Assembly (NCBI GenBank): GCA_903895475.1
Contig: CAITUF010000111.1
Location: forward strand, 1-8,270
Length of the DNA: 8,270 nucleotides
Direction: 5' to 3'
Origin: an uncultured Opitutia bacterium
GTDB lineage: Bacteria > Verrucomicrobiota > Verrucomicrobiia > Opitutales > UBA953
In this document: positions 1 through 6,696 of the stretch, piece by piece
Position numbering within the stretch: position 1 is the stretch's first letter
How the letters are laid out: every line of letters begins with the position of its first letter
Program-made: the position numbers and the translations under genes
The notes under the pieces: generated by a model
The model's database searches: none
What the model saw: the letters and a program-made list of their open reading frames with translations, nothing else
What the model was told of the DNA's origin: nothing

Positions 1-191
1 ATGGAGCCGCCGAGATAGCCGACCTTGATCTCGGGCAAAGCCCCCGAACCGAAGACCCCTTGGGCTTTGGCGAAGAAATTCGGCAAGCCAGTACGCGGCC
101 GGCACTCCTGGGCATCGACCAAGGGAAACTCGGGCTCGGCCGCTTGGACGAAACCGACAGACACCAGTAAGGCGCAGAGCAGAGAACGCAT
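1..191 (-). CDS. SGNH/GDSL-type hydrolase, N-terminal part (partial, runs off window start)
   Basis: An open frame on the minus strand starts at ATG 191-189 and continues past base 1. It gives 63 residues: a signal peptide (MRSLLCALLVSVGFVQA, cut near residue 17), then an acidic stretch, RTGLPNFFAKA, and finally KVGYLGGSI at the window edge. The LPNFFAK...GYLGGSI combination is what I know from exported SGNH-hydrolase (GDSL lipase/esterase) proteins of Verrucomicrobia and Planctomycetes, where GGS supplies the block I catalytic serine. Family members are usually carbohydrate or acetyl esterases acting outside the cytoplasm. The catalytic Asp/His block lies outside the window, so activity cannot be judged. 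The gene is divergent from the secreted LamG protein, a pairing that fits an extracellular polysaccharide-processing role (inference). There is no Shine-Dalgarno; a TATAAT box sits five bases before the ATG. Confidence 0.8.
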   Translation of the reverse strand, partial: MRSLLCALLVSVGFVQAAEPEFPLVDAQECRPRTGLPNFFAKAQGVFGSGALPEIKVGYLGGS

Positions 192-306
192 GGGGGATTA
201 TATAAGAAGCCTCTGGCCAGGTTTTGTTCCCCGCAAGTCGGGTAAAGCACGCCTTAAAGAAAGCCGGTTGCCTCCCCCGGACGACAGGCTGACATTGGCT
301 TCACCC
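192..306. promoter_or_regulatory. Divergent intergenic region with a TATAAT box on the minus strand
   Basis: This 115-base gap separates the two divergent exported-protein genes. On the minus strand a perfect TATAAT (bases 202-197) lies only five bases (CCCCC) before the ATG at 191. At normal spacing, transcription would begin at or next to that ATG, giving a leaderless mRNA. No convincing -35 was found 16-18 bases upstream. No clear promoter could be picked for the plus-strand gene at 307. The call is a visual match only. Confidence 0.4.
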
Positions 307-1560
307 ATGAGACGCCTCCTGCTTGGCCTGCTTTGCATTCCGATCATGTACGCGGAAACCTACGTGGAACGCATCTCGGCCGTGACGACCACCCCGGGGT
401 TGGTTGCGTTCTGGGATTTCACGAAGCGTGAGTCGCCCGGCCAACGTTTCAGCGCCCACGTCCCGGCCGGAGCGAAGAACGACTTCGCCCTCGACGCCGG
501 CAACTACGTGAAGGACCTTTGGGGCCAGGGCCCGGCCGCGAGTTACGCCGACTTCCCCTTGCTCGGCTCGGGACCGTTCGGCCAGGCGATCCGCATCAAG
601 CAGGAGACGAATCCCGACTTCCGTCCCCTGCTCTTCGTGCCGCGCGCCCGCCTGCAGGACTCGCCCTTGGACATCAAAGGATCCGGCAAGGCCGTGACGG
701 TCGTCGTCTGGGCCATCCGCGAAAGCGGCAATCACGCGCTCGCCGGCATCTGGCATGAAGGCACAGACCTCAAGGAGAAGACCACCGAGACCATCGCCAA
801 GGTGGAACGCGGCCAACGCCAATACGCCCTCTTCGCCGGGCTGAACAAAGAAGGCGCCGCCTGCGGCCACGTCTCCGAAAATGGCGCGAGCTCCTTCCTG
901 AATAAGTACGCTCTACACAAGTGCAACTCGGCGGAAGCTTCCCCAAAGGTTCCGGCGGACTCGGCCCCGGCCGTGCTGGCCAAGTCGTGGCAGACCTTCG
1001 CGATGACCTTCGACAGCCGTACGCAGGAGATGACCGGCTGGCTCAACGGCATCAGCGGCGACCGCTGGCTCGAGAACCCGCAGCAGGACCGCCTCCTGTC
1101 GTTCGCCGCCAACGCCTGGCTGCAAGGCCGCTTGGCAAAAATCCCCGGCACCCAACCCGGCGAGGATCCAACCTTCCCCGCAGACCAATATTACAACCCA
1201 CCGGAAGAAACGCCAGTCAAGGTCACGGTCCTGAGCGAACAACGCTCCAAACGCGAAGAGCTCCGGGAATACCGCTACACGAAGGTCAAGGTGACGATCG
1301 TGAATGATGAGGAGCGCAGCCGTGAACTCGTCGCACTCCGCCTTAATCCTTGGTGGTTCCCGCATGACCTCTACACCCCGAAGGCCGACGGCACGGGCGG
1401 GCCCTTCACCATCGGGCGAGTCATCCATAGTTCCCGCAGCGTCGGCTTCACGGGTTGGATCGGCGGAGTGGCCGTCTTCAACCGCGCCCTGACGGCGGCG
1501 GAATTAGGTAAGCTCCAAGCCCTCACGGTGGAGCCCATCCCTTCGCCGACGGACAAGTAA
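307..1560 (+). CDS. Secreted LamG/concanavalin A-like jellyroll protein
   Basis: The 417-residue protein starts at ATG 307. The frame stays open upstream to base 25, but that extension runs antisense through the divergent hydrolase gene, whereas ATG 307 opens directly into a signal peptide (MRRLLLGLLCIPIMYA). LamG-fold signatures follow: GLVAFWDF at about 31-38, a central strand KAVTVVVWAIRE at 128-139, SWQTFAMTFD...TGWLNG at 227-248, and the typical C-terminal GFTGWIGGVAVFNRALTAAEL at 380-400. Such domains bind or frame carbohydrates outside the cell and carry no catalytic residues here. An insert at about 280-345 (Pro-rich, then charged) interrupts the last strands. Two cysteines at 186 and 206 could form a disulfide. 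The neighbouring SGNH hydrolase suggests joint action on an extracellular glycan (inference). No Shine-Dalgarno is visible. The fold is fairly sure; ligand and role are unknown. Confidence 0.8.
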   Translation: MRRLLLGLLCIPIMYAETYVERISAVTTTPGLVAFWDFTKRESPGQRFSAHVPAGAKNDFALDAGNYVKDLWGQGPAASYADFPLLGSGPFGQAIRIKQETNPDFRPLLFVPRARLQDSPLDIKGSGKAVTVVVWAIRESGNHALAGIWHEGTDLKEKTTETIAKVERGQRQYALFAGLNKEGAACGHVSENGASSFLNKYALHKCNSAEASPKVPADSAPAVLAKSWQTFAMTFDSRTQEMTGWLNGISGDRWLENPQQDRLLSFAANAWLQGRLAKIPGTQPGEDPTFPADQYYNPPEETPVKVTVLSEQRSKREELREYRYTKVKVTIVNDEERSRELVALRLNPWWFPHDLYTPKADGTGGPFTIGRVIHSSRSVGFTGWIGGVAVFNRALTAAELGKLQALTVEPIPSPTDK

Positions 1561-1606
1561 GGAAGCCCGCCCGACAAAACGCTTCCGTCCTGCCGACGGC
1601 TCGGCA
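1561..1606 (+). other. Cluster of alternative small hairpins after the LamG gene
   Basis: Three short inverted repeats follow the LamG stop codon: GGAAGC/GCTTCC (1561-1566 with 1581-1586), CCGTC/GACGG (1585-1589 with 1595-1599) and TGCCGA/TCGGCA (1591-1596 with 1601-1606, four-base loop). Neighbouring stems share bases, so they cannot all form together. No T-run follows, so this is at best a weak or factor-dependent terminator, and read-through into the next gene is plausible. Confidence 0.3.
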
Positions 1607-1618
1607 ATAGTTAAGGCC

Positions 1619-2668
1619 ATGGATAACGTCACGCATGCGGCCCTCGGCCTCTCCGCTGGGCTACTCGTTGCCCGCCGCGGTGGCTCGCTACCGGCCGCCG
1701 CCGTCGCGGCCCTGCTCGCGGCGGAAGCCCCCGACCTCGACGTCTTCATCCGTAGCGCCGGCGACCCGCTCGTCTCGTTCCGCTGGCATCGCCACTTCAC
1801 GCATAGCTTCGCGTTCATGCCTGTCTGGGCGCTCGCGAGTGCTTGGCTCACCTCTTGGCTCTTCCGTTGGCGGCAGAAAGGCGAAGAGCCATGGCGGGGG
1901 CTCTTCCTCCCCGCCTTAGCCGGCGTCCTCACGCATCTTCTTTGCGACGGCTGCACCAGTTATGGCACGATGTTACTGTGGCCGTTCAACGAGGTACGCT
2001 ATGCCTGGGATTGCCTCCCCATCATCGACCTCTTCGCGACGCTGCCACTGCTGACCTTGGTCATCCTCGCCTACCGCCGTCAATCGCGTCGGCTGGCCGC
2101 CTACGGGCTAATCTGGTTTACCGGCTACGCATTCATCGGCGTCTGGCAACACCACCGCGCGGAGGCCAGCCTGCGTGCTTGGCTGAGCACGCGCGGGATT
2201 GAACCCACGCGCCTGACCGTTAAACCCACGGTCTCCAACCTCCTTGTCTGGCGCGGCGTCTGGCAGCACAAAGACCATTGGCAAGTCGGGGCTGTCCGGG
2301 TGCCGCCTTGGGGTCCGGCGATGATCGCACCCGGCGACGAACGTTTAGCGTGGAAGGAAACCATGCCTGGAAATCCACCCGCGGACTCCCAGGCCGGCAA
2401 GGATTTCGCGGACTTCTCCAAGTTCACCCAAGGCTGGAACTCCTACGCTGCTTTTGAAGCGGGCGTCGTCATCGGCGATATTCGCTTTGGCATGCTGCCT
2501 ACGAGCGGTCGGCCGTTATGGTCGGTCTACTTCGGACGCGACACCAAGCACGGCTCAAATAATTCCACCGTGGAAATCCTGATGGACCGCAAGCTAGAGG
2601 ACGGTGACTGGGGCCGCTTCGGGGGCTTGCTCGACGGCTCTGACCCGCGTTACGTTCCGGCCCGCTGA
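1619..2668 (+). CDS. Membrane-bound putative metal-dependent hydrolase, DUF457/YdjM family
   Basis: The protein has 349 residues and starts at ATG 1619, preceded by TAAGG, the closest thing to a Shine-Dalgarno in the window. The N-terminal half carries the family's metal-site-like pattern: THAALG (His6), APDLD (Asp39, Asp41), WHRHFTHS (57-63), GVLTHLLCDGCTSYGT (His106, Asp110) and a later Asp137. Hydrophobic segments lie at about 26-38, 63-82, 95-108, 134-151 and 161-176. The C-terminal part (about 185-349) is soluble-looking, with a VWRGVWQH stretch, as in longer family members. Family proteins sit in the inner membrane and are annotated as hydrolases by motif only; no substrate is established. 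E. coli ydjM is LexA-controlled, but I see no LexA-like palindrome in the 58 bases upstream. It ends 39 bases before the convergent gene at 2708. Confidence 0.85.
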   Translation: MDNVTHAALGLSAGLLVARRGGSLPAAAVAALLAAEAPDLDVFIRSAGDPLVSFRWHRHFTHSFAFMPVWALASAWLTSWLFRWRQKGEEPWRGLFLPALAGVLTHLLCDGCTSYGTMLLWPFNEVRYAWDCLPIIDLFATLPLLTLVILAYRRQSRRLAAYGLIWFTGYAFIGVWQHHRAEASLRAWLSTRGIEPTRLTVKPTVSNLLVWRGVWQHKDHWQVGAVRVPPWGPAMIAPGDERLAWKETMPGNPPADSQAGKDFADFSKFTQGWNSYAAFEAGVVIGDIRFGMLPTSGRPLWSVYFGRDTKHGSNNSTVEILMDRKLEDGDWGRFGGLLDGSDPRYVPAR

Positions 2669-2707
2669 TTGCTTGGTGCGCACCCGCCGCCCCTACCTAG
2701 CGCTGAC

Positions 2708-3223
2708 CTATTTAACGATCTCGACCTTGTTCGGAGGCGTCACGACTTTTTCCGGAAGTCCCGGGAAGAGCTGTCGAAGTACCTCGGGTTGCTTGCGCAA
2801 CCCAGCAGCGTCGATGAACTTCCAGTCGGCCTTCCCGACCGGACGTACCGCAATGAAGAAACTCTCGACGCGGATGCGGATATCGCCCGCCCGAGCGACT
2901 TGCACGAACGGCACAAAACAGATTTCTTCCTGGCCTGCGACGTGGAGCTCGGCGGGCACGCCAAAGGTCGCCTTCTCGATTACGTTCGAACCAGCCAAAG
3001 ACTTCAACGCGAGCCGCGTGGCCGCTTCGAAGGGCTCCTTGCCGCCAAACAACGTGAATACAGCCGGGTGGGTCAGTTGCAGGAACTTATCGGCATCACC
3101 CTTGGCGGCGGCCTCGCGATAGGCGGTCGCCTGCGCCACCACCACTTGGGCATCTTTTTCGGGCAACGCCGCGGCGTTCGCCACCCACGTCGCCAAGGCG
3201 AGGATGCAGGAGAGCACTTTCAT
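2708..3223 (-). CDS. Secreted hypothetical protein, possibly NTF2-like
   Basis: The protein has 171 residues and starts at ATG 3223-3221. Its start overlaps the TGA of the TonB-family gene (ATGA), so translation is probably coupled. A signal peptide (MKVLSCILALATWVANA, cut after about 17-19) precedes a body of about 150 residues. The opening helix (QATAYREAAAKGDADKFLQLTHPAVF, 31-56) followed by strand-rich sequence (ELHVAGQEEICFVPFVQV; IRIRVESFFIAV; ADWKFIDAAGL) resembles NTF2-like/SnoaL-like small domains, often binding or structural modules in the periplasm. The tail LPGLPEKVVTPPNKVEIVK-like segment is Pro-rich. I do not recognise a specific family, and the function is unknown. A longer open frame lies on the opposite strand here, but the signal peptide and gene coupling favour this one. 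There is no separate promoter; it is read from the sixA/tonB transcript. Confidence 0.75.
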   Translation of the reverse strand: MKVLSCILALATWVANAAALPEKDAQVVVAQATAYREAAAKGDADKFLQLTHPAVFTLFGGKEPFEAATRLALKSLAGSNVIEKATFGVPAELHVAGQEEICFVPFVQVARAGDIRIRVESFFIAVRPVGKADWKFIDAAGLRKQPEVLRQLFPGLPEKVVTPPNKVEIVK

Positions 3224-3843
3224 TTTAATTCGAAGCGGTAGGTCGCCGTGGCGTCCGAGGGGATGAAACCTTCTCCGACGCTGGCGGGCGTGAACCGGGA
3301 AGCTTGGGCCGCTTGGAGGGCCGCTGCATCCAAGGAGTCACTTCCAGAGCTCACGGCGATTTGTGCCGTGAGGACTTCGCCTGAGGCTGAAATGTGTAAG
3401 CGGACCGTAACGCGACCTTCCACGCCGGCACGACGGGCGCGCTCGGGATAGGCCGGCTCCGTGCGCACGCGGAACTGCGGCGGCACAAAGATGGGGGCGG
3501 GCCCTTCGGTGGGTGCTGCGGAGCCGGGGCTGGACGAGGCCAACGCCGAAACAGGTAAGGCCAGGGCAACCTTACTTTCGATGACCACGGGCACGGCCGA
3601 GTGGGTGATCGCCGCTGCCTCCGTTAAGACGGCGTGCGAGCCTCCGCCCAAGGCCAACCCATGCTTTACTTCTCCCGACAGGCCTAAGGGCTCGGCGTCG
3701 AGGCGAACTAAAATTAACCCGCCGGCGGGTGCTTCTGCGCCGCTCGAGTGCCACGACCCACTCGCAGCCACCCCGGCCAAAGCCGCTAAATGGACGCAGC
3801 CTACGGCTGCCCAGATTAGGCGATGACGGCGCGGTTCGCTCAC
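3220..3843 (-). CDS. Short TonB-family energy-transducer-like protein
   Basis: The protein has 207 residues and starts at GTG 3843-3841; no ATG lies near. A cytoplasmic basic stretch (residues 1-8) is followed by one membrane helix (about 9-28, LIWAAVGCVHLAALAGVAA). The C-terminal TonB domain spans about 128-206, with the standard pattern TEPAYPERARRAGVEGRVTVRLHI, SASGEV, SSGSDSLDAAALQA and ASRFTPA. TonB links the proton-motive ExbB/ExbD motor to outer-membrane receptors. Here the periplasmic linker (about 30-127) is Ala/Ser/Val-rich and lacks the usual Pro-Glu/Pro-Lys spacer. No exbB, exbD or receptor gene is nearby, so it may serve another periplasm-spanning role. It lies 46 bases after sixA and overlaps the next gene by four bases, so it is likely cotranscribed. 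Confidence 0.85.
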   Translation of the reverse strand: MSEPRRHRLIWAAVGCVHLAALAGVAASGSWHSSGAEAPAGGLILVRLDAEPLGLSGEVKHGLALGGGSHAVLTEAAAITHSAVPVVIESKVALALPVSALASSSPGSAAPTEGPAPIFVPPQFRVRTEPAYPERARRAGVEGRVTVRLHISASGEVLTAQIAVSSGSDSLDAAALQAAQASRFTPASVGEGFIPSDATATYRFELK

Positions 3844-3889
3844 AGAGCAGAGTCGCTGGGCGTCCGCGGACAGTCAAGACGGAGGCGTG

Positions 3890-4378
3890 TCATTTCCCAG
3901 CGGGCGGCGGCACCAGACTCTTTAAGCGCCAAGTCCCATAGGGCTTCCGAGCCGTCGGGCCGGCCAGCCGTTCCAAGGACACCAAAGCAGCCTTGCGGAA
4001 ATGGATACCCTCCGCCCCATCGCGCAAGCCCAAGAGCAACCCAACCAATGACGCCAAATGCGGGTTATGTCCGACAAAGAAGCGTGCCGTCCGCGTCCGC
4101 GCCAACTGCGCTGCCGTCACCCGCGCATCGGCCTCTGGCTCCAAGCCGGCCAATACCTGCAACGGCTGGCGCACCTTCGCCGCTGACTTAACTAGCTGAG
4201 CCGTCTCCACCGAGCGCAGCAACGGGCTATGCTCGATGGCACGGACTAACGACCAGACCTCCAGCCCTAGCTGGCGACCGACGCGGGCGGATTGCCGCCG
4301 ACCCTTGGCCGAGAGCAGGCGCCCCTCATCTGGTTCGCCAGGCACCGCATCGGCATGTCGCAAGAGGAAGACGATCAT
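3890..4378 (-). CDS. sixA: Phosphohistidine phosphatase, SixA family
   Basis: The 162-residue protein starts at ATG 4378-4376, close to E. coli SixA in length. It is a histidine phosphatase (RHG) family member: the N-terminal motif FLLRHADA gives Arg7 and catalytic His8, SPLLRSVETA gives the conserved Arg55, and FVGHNPHLASL gives the second histidine, His104. SixA enzymes remove phosphate from phosphohistidine; in E. coli the target is an HPt domain (ArcB) or the nitrogen PTS protein NPr. There is no signal peptide, so it is cytoplasmic. It is first in a minus-strand operon with tonB and a secreted protein, 46 bases ahead of tonB with no terminator between. It is divergent from the carboxypeptidase gene. 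All expected catalytic residues are present; the physiological substrate here is unknown. Confidence 0.88.
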   Translation of the reverse strand: MIVFLLRHADAVPGEPDEGRLLSAKGRRQSARVGRQLGLEVWSLVRAIEHSPLLRSVETAQLVKSAAKVRQPLQVLAGLEPEADARVTAAQLARTRTARFFVGHNPHLASLVGLLLGLRDGAEGIHFRKAALVSLERLAGPTARKPYGTWRLKSLVPPPAGK

Positions 4379-4456
4379 CGTGTGGCGACGCTAGCGGCCC
4401 TAAAATATTATGCAATTGGTCTTGCCGAAAAACCTGCCTCACCGACCAATGCTGAC
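4379..4456. promoter_or_regulatory. Divergent promoter region for sixA and the carboxypeptidase gene
   Basis: Between the sixA start (4378) and the preferred carboxypeptidase start (4457) lies a markedly AT-rich patch (TAAAATATTAT, 4401-4411) in otherwise GC-rich DNA. Read on the plus strand it offers TAAAAT or TATTAT, and on the minus strand TAATAT, as -10 elements. I found no good -35 hexamer for either direction. It is the likely promoter zone because both genes point away from it, but individual boxes are uncertain. Confidence 0.35.
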
Positions 4457-5449
4457 GTGCGCCGGCTGATTCTCGCCACCCTTTTCCTTGGACTATTGAC
4501 GAGGACGAGCGTCGCTGCGGTTTCTGAGGTCGGCGCCACCTATAACGGTACGATCTGCGTGGATGCTACCACGGGCGCAGTCCTCTCCGAAAGTAAGGCC
4601 GACTGGCCTGGCCACCCCGCCAGCGTCACCAAGCTGATGACGATGCTCCTCGTCCTCGAGGACATCCAGGTCGGCAAGACCTCGCTTTACACCCCGATCA
4701 CTATCACGAAGGCATCGGTCGGCACTGGCGGATCGATGGTCTGGCTCGCCGCGGGCGAGACCTTCACCGCCGAGGCCCTGCTCTATGCCCTCATGCTACA
4801 GTCGGCGAACGATGCCGCCGTGGCGCTCGCGATTAACCGAGCCGGCAGTGTACCCGCGTTCGTCACGCGTATGAATACGCGGGCCGCTGAACTCGGGATG
4901 ACGCGGACCCGCTTTGTCACTCCCAACGGGCTCACCTACGGACAAGGTCCGCACGACACCACGAGCGCCCGGGACCTCGCCAAGTTAAGCGTCGTGCTCT
5001 GCAAGATGCCAGCCGCGCTGAAGTTCACCTCCGCCAAGTCTTACACCTTCCGGCCGGGGCCCAAGTCTGTGAACTTGGTGAACCACAACCGCCTCTTGAG
5101 CTCCTTCAAAGGATGCGACGGGCTCAAGACCGGCTGGACCGTGGCGGCCGACGCCTCGATGATTACGACCGCGCGCGAAGGCGAAGCCCGGGTCATCGCC
5201 GTGGTTCTCGGTTGCGATAGTCCCCAAGGGGCGAAGGCCGCCCAGCGCGTCCGGGATCAGATGGCGGCCCGTCTCATGGCCCAAGGGCTCGCCCGCCTCG
5301 CCCTGCTGGAGGTAGAAAAAGCCAAGCTCCATGCCCTCCCCGCCCGGGTTGCCCCCGTGGCAGCCGCCCCCAAGTCGGCACAAAAAGGCTCAAAAACAGC
5401 CGAAGAACCGGGCTTTTTCGATTGGCTGGGGGATTTATTTAGCTTTTAA
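4457..5449 (+). CDS. D-alanyl-D-alanine carboxypeptidase (peptidase S11, low-molecular-mass PBP)
   Basis: This enzyme trims the terminal D-Ala from peptidoglycan stem peptides in the periplasm. I chose GTG 4457 because it opens directly into a signal peptide (RRLILATLFLGLLTRTSVAA, cut near residue 21) and gives 330 residues; the frame is open back to 4292, but that part is antisense to sixA. The three serine-penicillin-binding motifs are intact: SVTK (Ser56, Lys59), SAND (116-119) and KTG (224-226). WPGHPAS before the serine and VTPNGL also match S11/DacF-type enzymes. At 330 residues it is shorter than E. coli PBP5 (about 400) and seems to lack a full C-terminal beta domain. Instead it ends with an Ala/Pro/Lys linker and an aromatic tail, GFFDWLGDLFSF, which could be an amphipathic membrane anchor. 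It is the last gene before recA. Confidence 0.9.
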   Translation: MRRLILATLFLGLLTRTSVAAVSEVGATYNGTICVDATTGAVLSESKADWPGHPASVTKLMTMLLVLEDIQVGKTSLYTPITITKASVGTGGSMVWLAAGETFTAEALLYALMLQSANDAAVALAINRAGSVPAFVTRMNTRAAELGMTRTRFVTPNGLTYGQGPHDTTSARDLAKLSVVLCKMPAALKFTSAKSYTFRPGPKSVNLVNHNRLLSSFKGCDGLKTGWTVAADASMITTAREGEARVIAVVLGCDSPQGAKAAQRVRDQMAARLMAQGLARLALLEVEKAKLHALPARVAPVAAAPKSAQKGSKTAEEPGFFDWLGDLFSF

Positions 5450-5468
5450 CCCCCGGGATCAGGGGGGT
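5449..5468 (+). terminator. GC hairpin after the carboxypeptidase gene
   Basis: Right after the stop codon, ACCCCC (5449-5454) can pair with GGGGGT (5463-5468) around an eight-base loop. A purine-rich stretch rather than a T-run follows, so it is not a classic intrinsic terminator; it may slow or end transcription with help, or insulate recA from the upstream gene. Confidence 0.4.
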
Positions 5469-5480
5469 GGAAGAAAGTAG

Positions 5481-5494
5481 TGAACATTTGTTCA
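5481..5494 (+). promoter_or_regulatory. LexA-type SOS box upstream of recA
   Basis: TGAACATTTGTTCA is a perfect inverted repeat (TGAACA, two bases, TGTTCA) lying 58 bases before the recA start. It contains GAAC-N4-GTTC, the core of the LexA/DinR box known from Bacillus and Actinobacteria. RecA genes are classic SOS targets, so its location supports an operator role. As I recall, the motif published for Verrucomicrobia (from the V. spinosum recA promoter) is TGTTC-N4-GAACA, with the half-sites in opposite order; that version is not present here. I could not define the overlapping -35/-10 with confidence. Confidence 0.75.
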
Positions 5495-5552
5495 TTTTAC
5501 TTGCAAGGGCCTCCCAAGCGGGCAGTTTGGCGTTCTCACCCACCTCACGCCC

Positions 5553-6638
5553 ATGTCCATCTCCAAGACCGACGCCACAGCCAAAGAAAAAGCGGCCACG
5601 CAGTCCTCCGAGCGCAAGACGCTCGACCTCGCCCTCTCCGCCATCAACAAGCAATACGGGGACGGCACGCTCATGCGCATGGGCGACGCCACCAAGATGA
5701 CGGTCTCCACCGTCTCGACCGGCTCCGTCGCCATCGACCTCGCCCTGGGCGTCGGCGGCCTCCCCCGCGGTCGTATCGTCGAGATCTTCGGCCCAGAGTC
5801 CTCTGGTAAGACGACCCTCTGTCTCTCCATCATCGCCGAAATTCAGCGCCAAGGCGGCAATGCGGTCTTCGTGGACGTCGAACACGCCCTCGACCCCCGC
5901 TATTCCAAGATTGTCGGCGTCGACCTAGACAACCTCCTGGTCTCCCAGCCCGAATCGGGCGAAGACGCCCTCAATATCGCCGAAACCCTCATCCGCTCCG
6001 GCGCCATCGATGTCATCGTCATCGACTCCGTCGCCGCCCTCGTCTCCAAGCAGGAGCTCGAAGGTCAGATGGGCGACTCCACCATGGGCGTCCAAGCCCG
6101 TATGATGAGCCAGGCCATGCGTCGCCTCACCGCTGCTATCAGCCGCACCAACTGCGTGGTGATCTTCACCAACCAAATTCGTGAAAAGATCGGCGTGATG
6201 TTCGGTAGCCCCGAAACCACCCCTGGTGGCCGCGCCCTCAAGTTCTTCTCCTCCGTCCGCATCGACATCCGCCGTATCGGCCAGATCAAGGAGCCTTCCG
6301 GCAAGGTGATTGGTAACCGTACCAAGGTGAAGGTCGTTAAGAACAAGGTCGCCCCTCCATTTACCGAGTGCGAGTTCGACATCATGTACACCGAAGGCAT
6401 CTCCCGCACGGGCTCGGTCCTCGACATGGGTATCGAACACAAGATCCTCGAAAAGAAGGGTGCGTGGATCGCTTATAACGGCCAGCTCATCGGCCAAGGT
6501 CGCGAAGCGGCCAAGGACTACCTCATGAAGAACCCGAAGGTGCTCGAAGAGCTCCAGAAGATCATCCTCGAGAAGGTCCAAGTCGTCGGTGGTATGACGC
6601 TCGGCGCCGGTACCGGCGAAGGCGTCACCGCTGAATAA
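5553..6638 (+). CDS. recA: RecA recombinase
   Basis: The protein has 361 residues, against 353 in E. coli. RecA forms ATP-dependent filaments on single-stranded DNA, performs strand exchange, and triggers LexA self-cleavage. Visible landmarks: Walker A GPESSGKTT (80-88, Lys86), VDVEHALDP with the catalytic Glu110, Walker B VIVIDS (154-159), the L1 loop region EGQMGDSTMGVQARMM, the L2 region FTNQIREKIGVMFGSPETTPGGRAL, and the C-terminal KVVKNKVAPPF segment. Numbering is shifted by 14 relative to E. coli because of a longer Ser/Thr/Lys-rich N-terminus. ATG 5553 is the only sensible start; the bases before it (CACGCCC) hold no Shine-Dalgarno. A LexA-like palindrome precedes the gene and a hairpin terminator follows it, so it is probably a single-gene SOS unit. 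No defects are seen. Confidence 0.99.
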   Translation: MSISKTDATAKEKAATQSSERKTLDLALSAINKQYGDGTLMRMGDATKMTVSTVSTGSVAIDLALGVGGLPRGRIVEIFGPESSGKTTLCLSIIAEIQRQGGNAVFVDVEHALDPRYSKIVGVDLDNLLVSQPESGEDALNIAETLIRSGAIDVIVIDSVAALVSKQELEGQMGDSTMGVQARMMSQAMRRLTAAISRTNCVVIFTNQIREKIGVMFGSPETTPGGRALKFFSSVRIDIRRIGQIKEPSGKVIGNRTKVKVVKNKVAPPFTECEFDIMYTEGISRTGSVLDMGIEHKILEKKGAWIAYNGQLIGQGREAAKDYLMKNPKVLEELQKIILEKVQVVGGMTLGAGTGEGVTAE

Positions 6639-6663
6639 AGATTCGTTGTTGGCTGCCATAGCC

Positions 6664-6696
6664 CGGGCCGCACGCAAGTGCGGCCCGTTTAGTTTA
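6664..6696 (+). terminator. Intrinsic terminator of recA
   Basis: A perfect 10-bp stem, CGGGCCGCAC (6664-6673) with GTGCGGCCCG (6678-6687), is closed by a GCAA tetraloop of the GNRA kind and followed by TTTAGTTTA. It begins 25 bases after the recA stop. The T-rich tail is short, but the stem is strong, so this is a confident rho-independent terminator for recA. Confidence 0.88.

Noticed and set aside
25..306. N-terminal extension of the LamG frame
   Set aside because: It runs antisense through the divergent signal peptide of the hydrolase gene and has no recognisable sequence; ATG 307 opens a clean signal peptide.
913..1428. 171-codon minus-strand frame inside the LamG gene
   Set aside because: Compositional shadow, with no signal, domain or coupling to a neighbour.
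1561..1618. SOS control of the DUF457/YdjM-like gene by analogy with E. coli ydjM
   Set aside because: No GAAC-N4-GTTC or TGTTC-N4-GAACA palindrome is present in the upstream gap.
2669..3241. 190-codon plus-strand frame opposite the secreted hypothetical protein
   Set aside because: No domain or signal; the minus-strand frame has a signal peptide and an ATGA coupling with the TonB gene.
3834..3843. Identical 10-base start GTGAGCGAAC shared by the TonB and UbiA-like genes (also 8041-8050)
   Set aside because: Both simply encode M-S-E with the same codons at the start; the match ends after ten bases, so chance is sufficient.
4292..4456. Upstream extension of the carboxypeptidase frame
   Set aside because: Overlaps sixA on the other strand and would bury the signal peptide 55 residues inside the protein.
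5925..6677. 250-codon open frame antisense to recA
   Set aside because: A shadow of the strong codon bias of recA; the product is a low-complexity Asp/Gly/His/Leu-rich sequence with no domain, and recA is unambiguous on the other strand.
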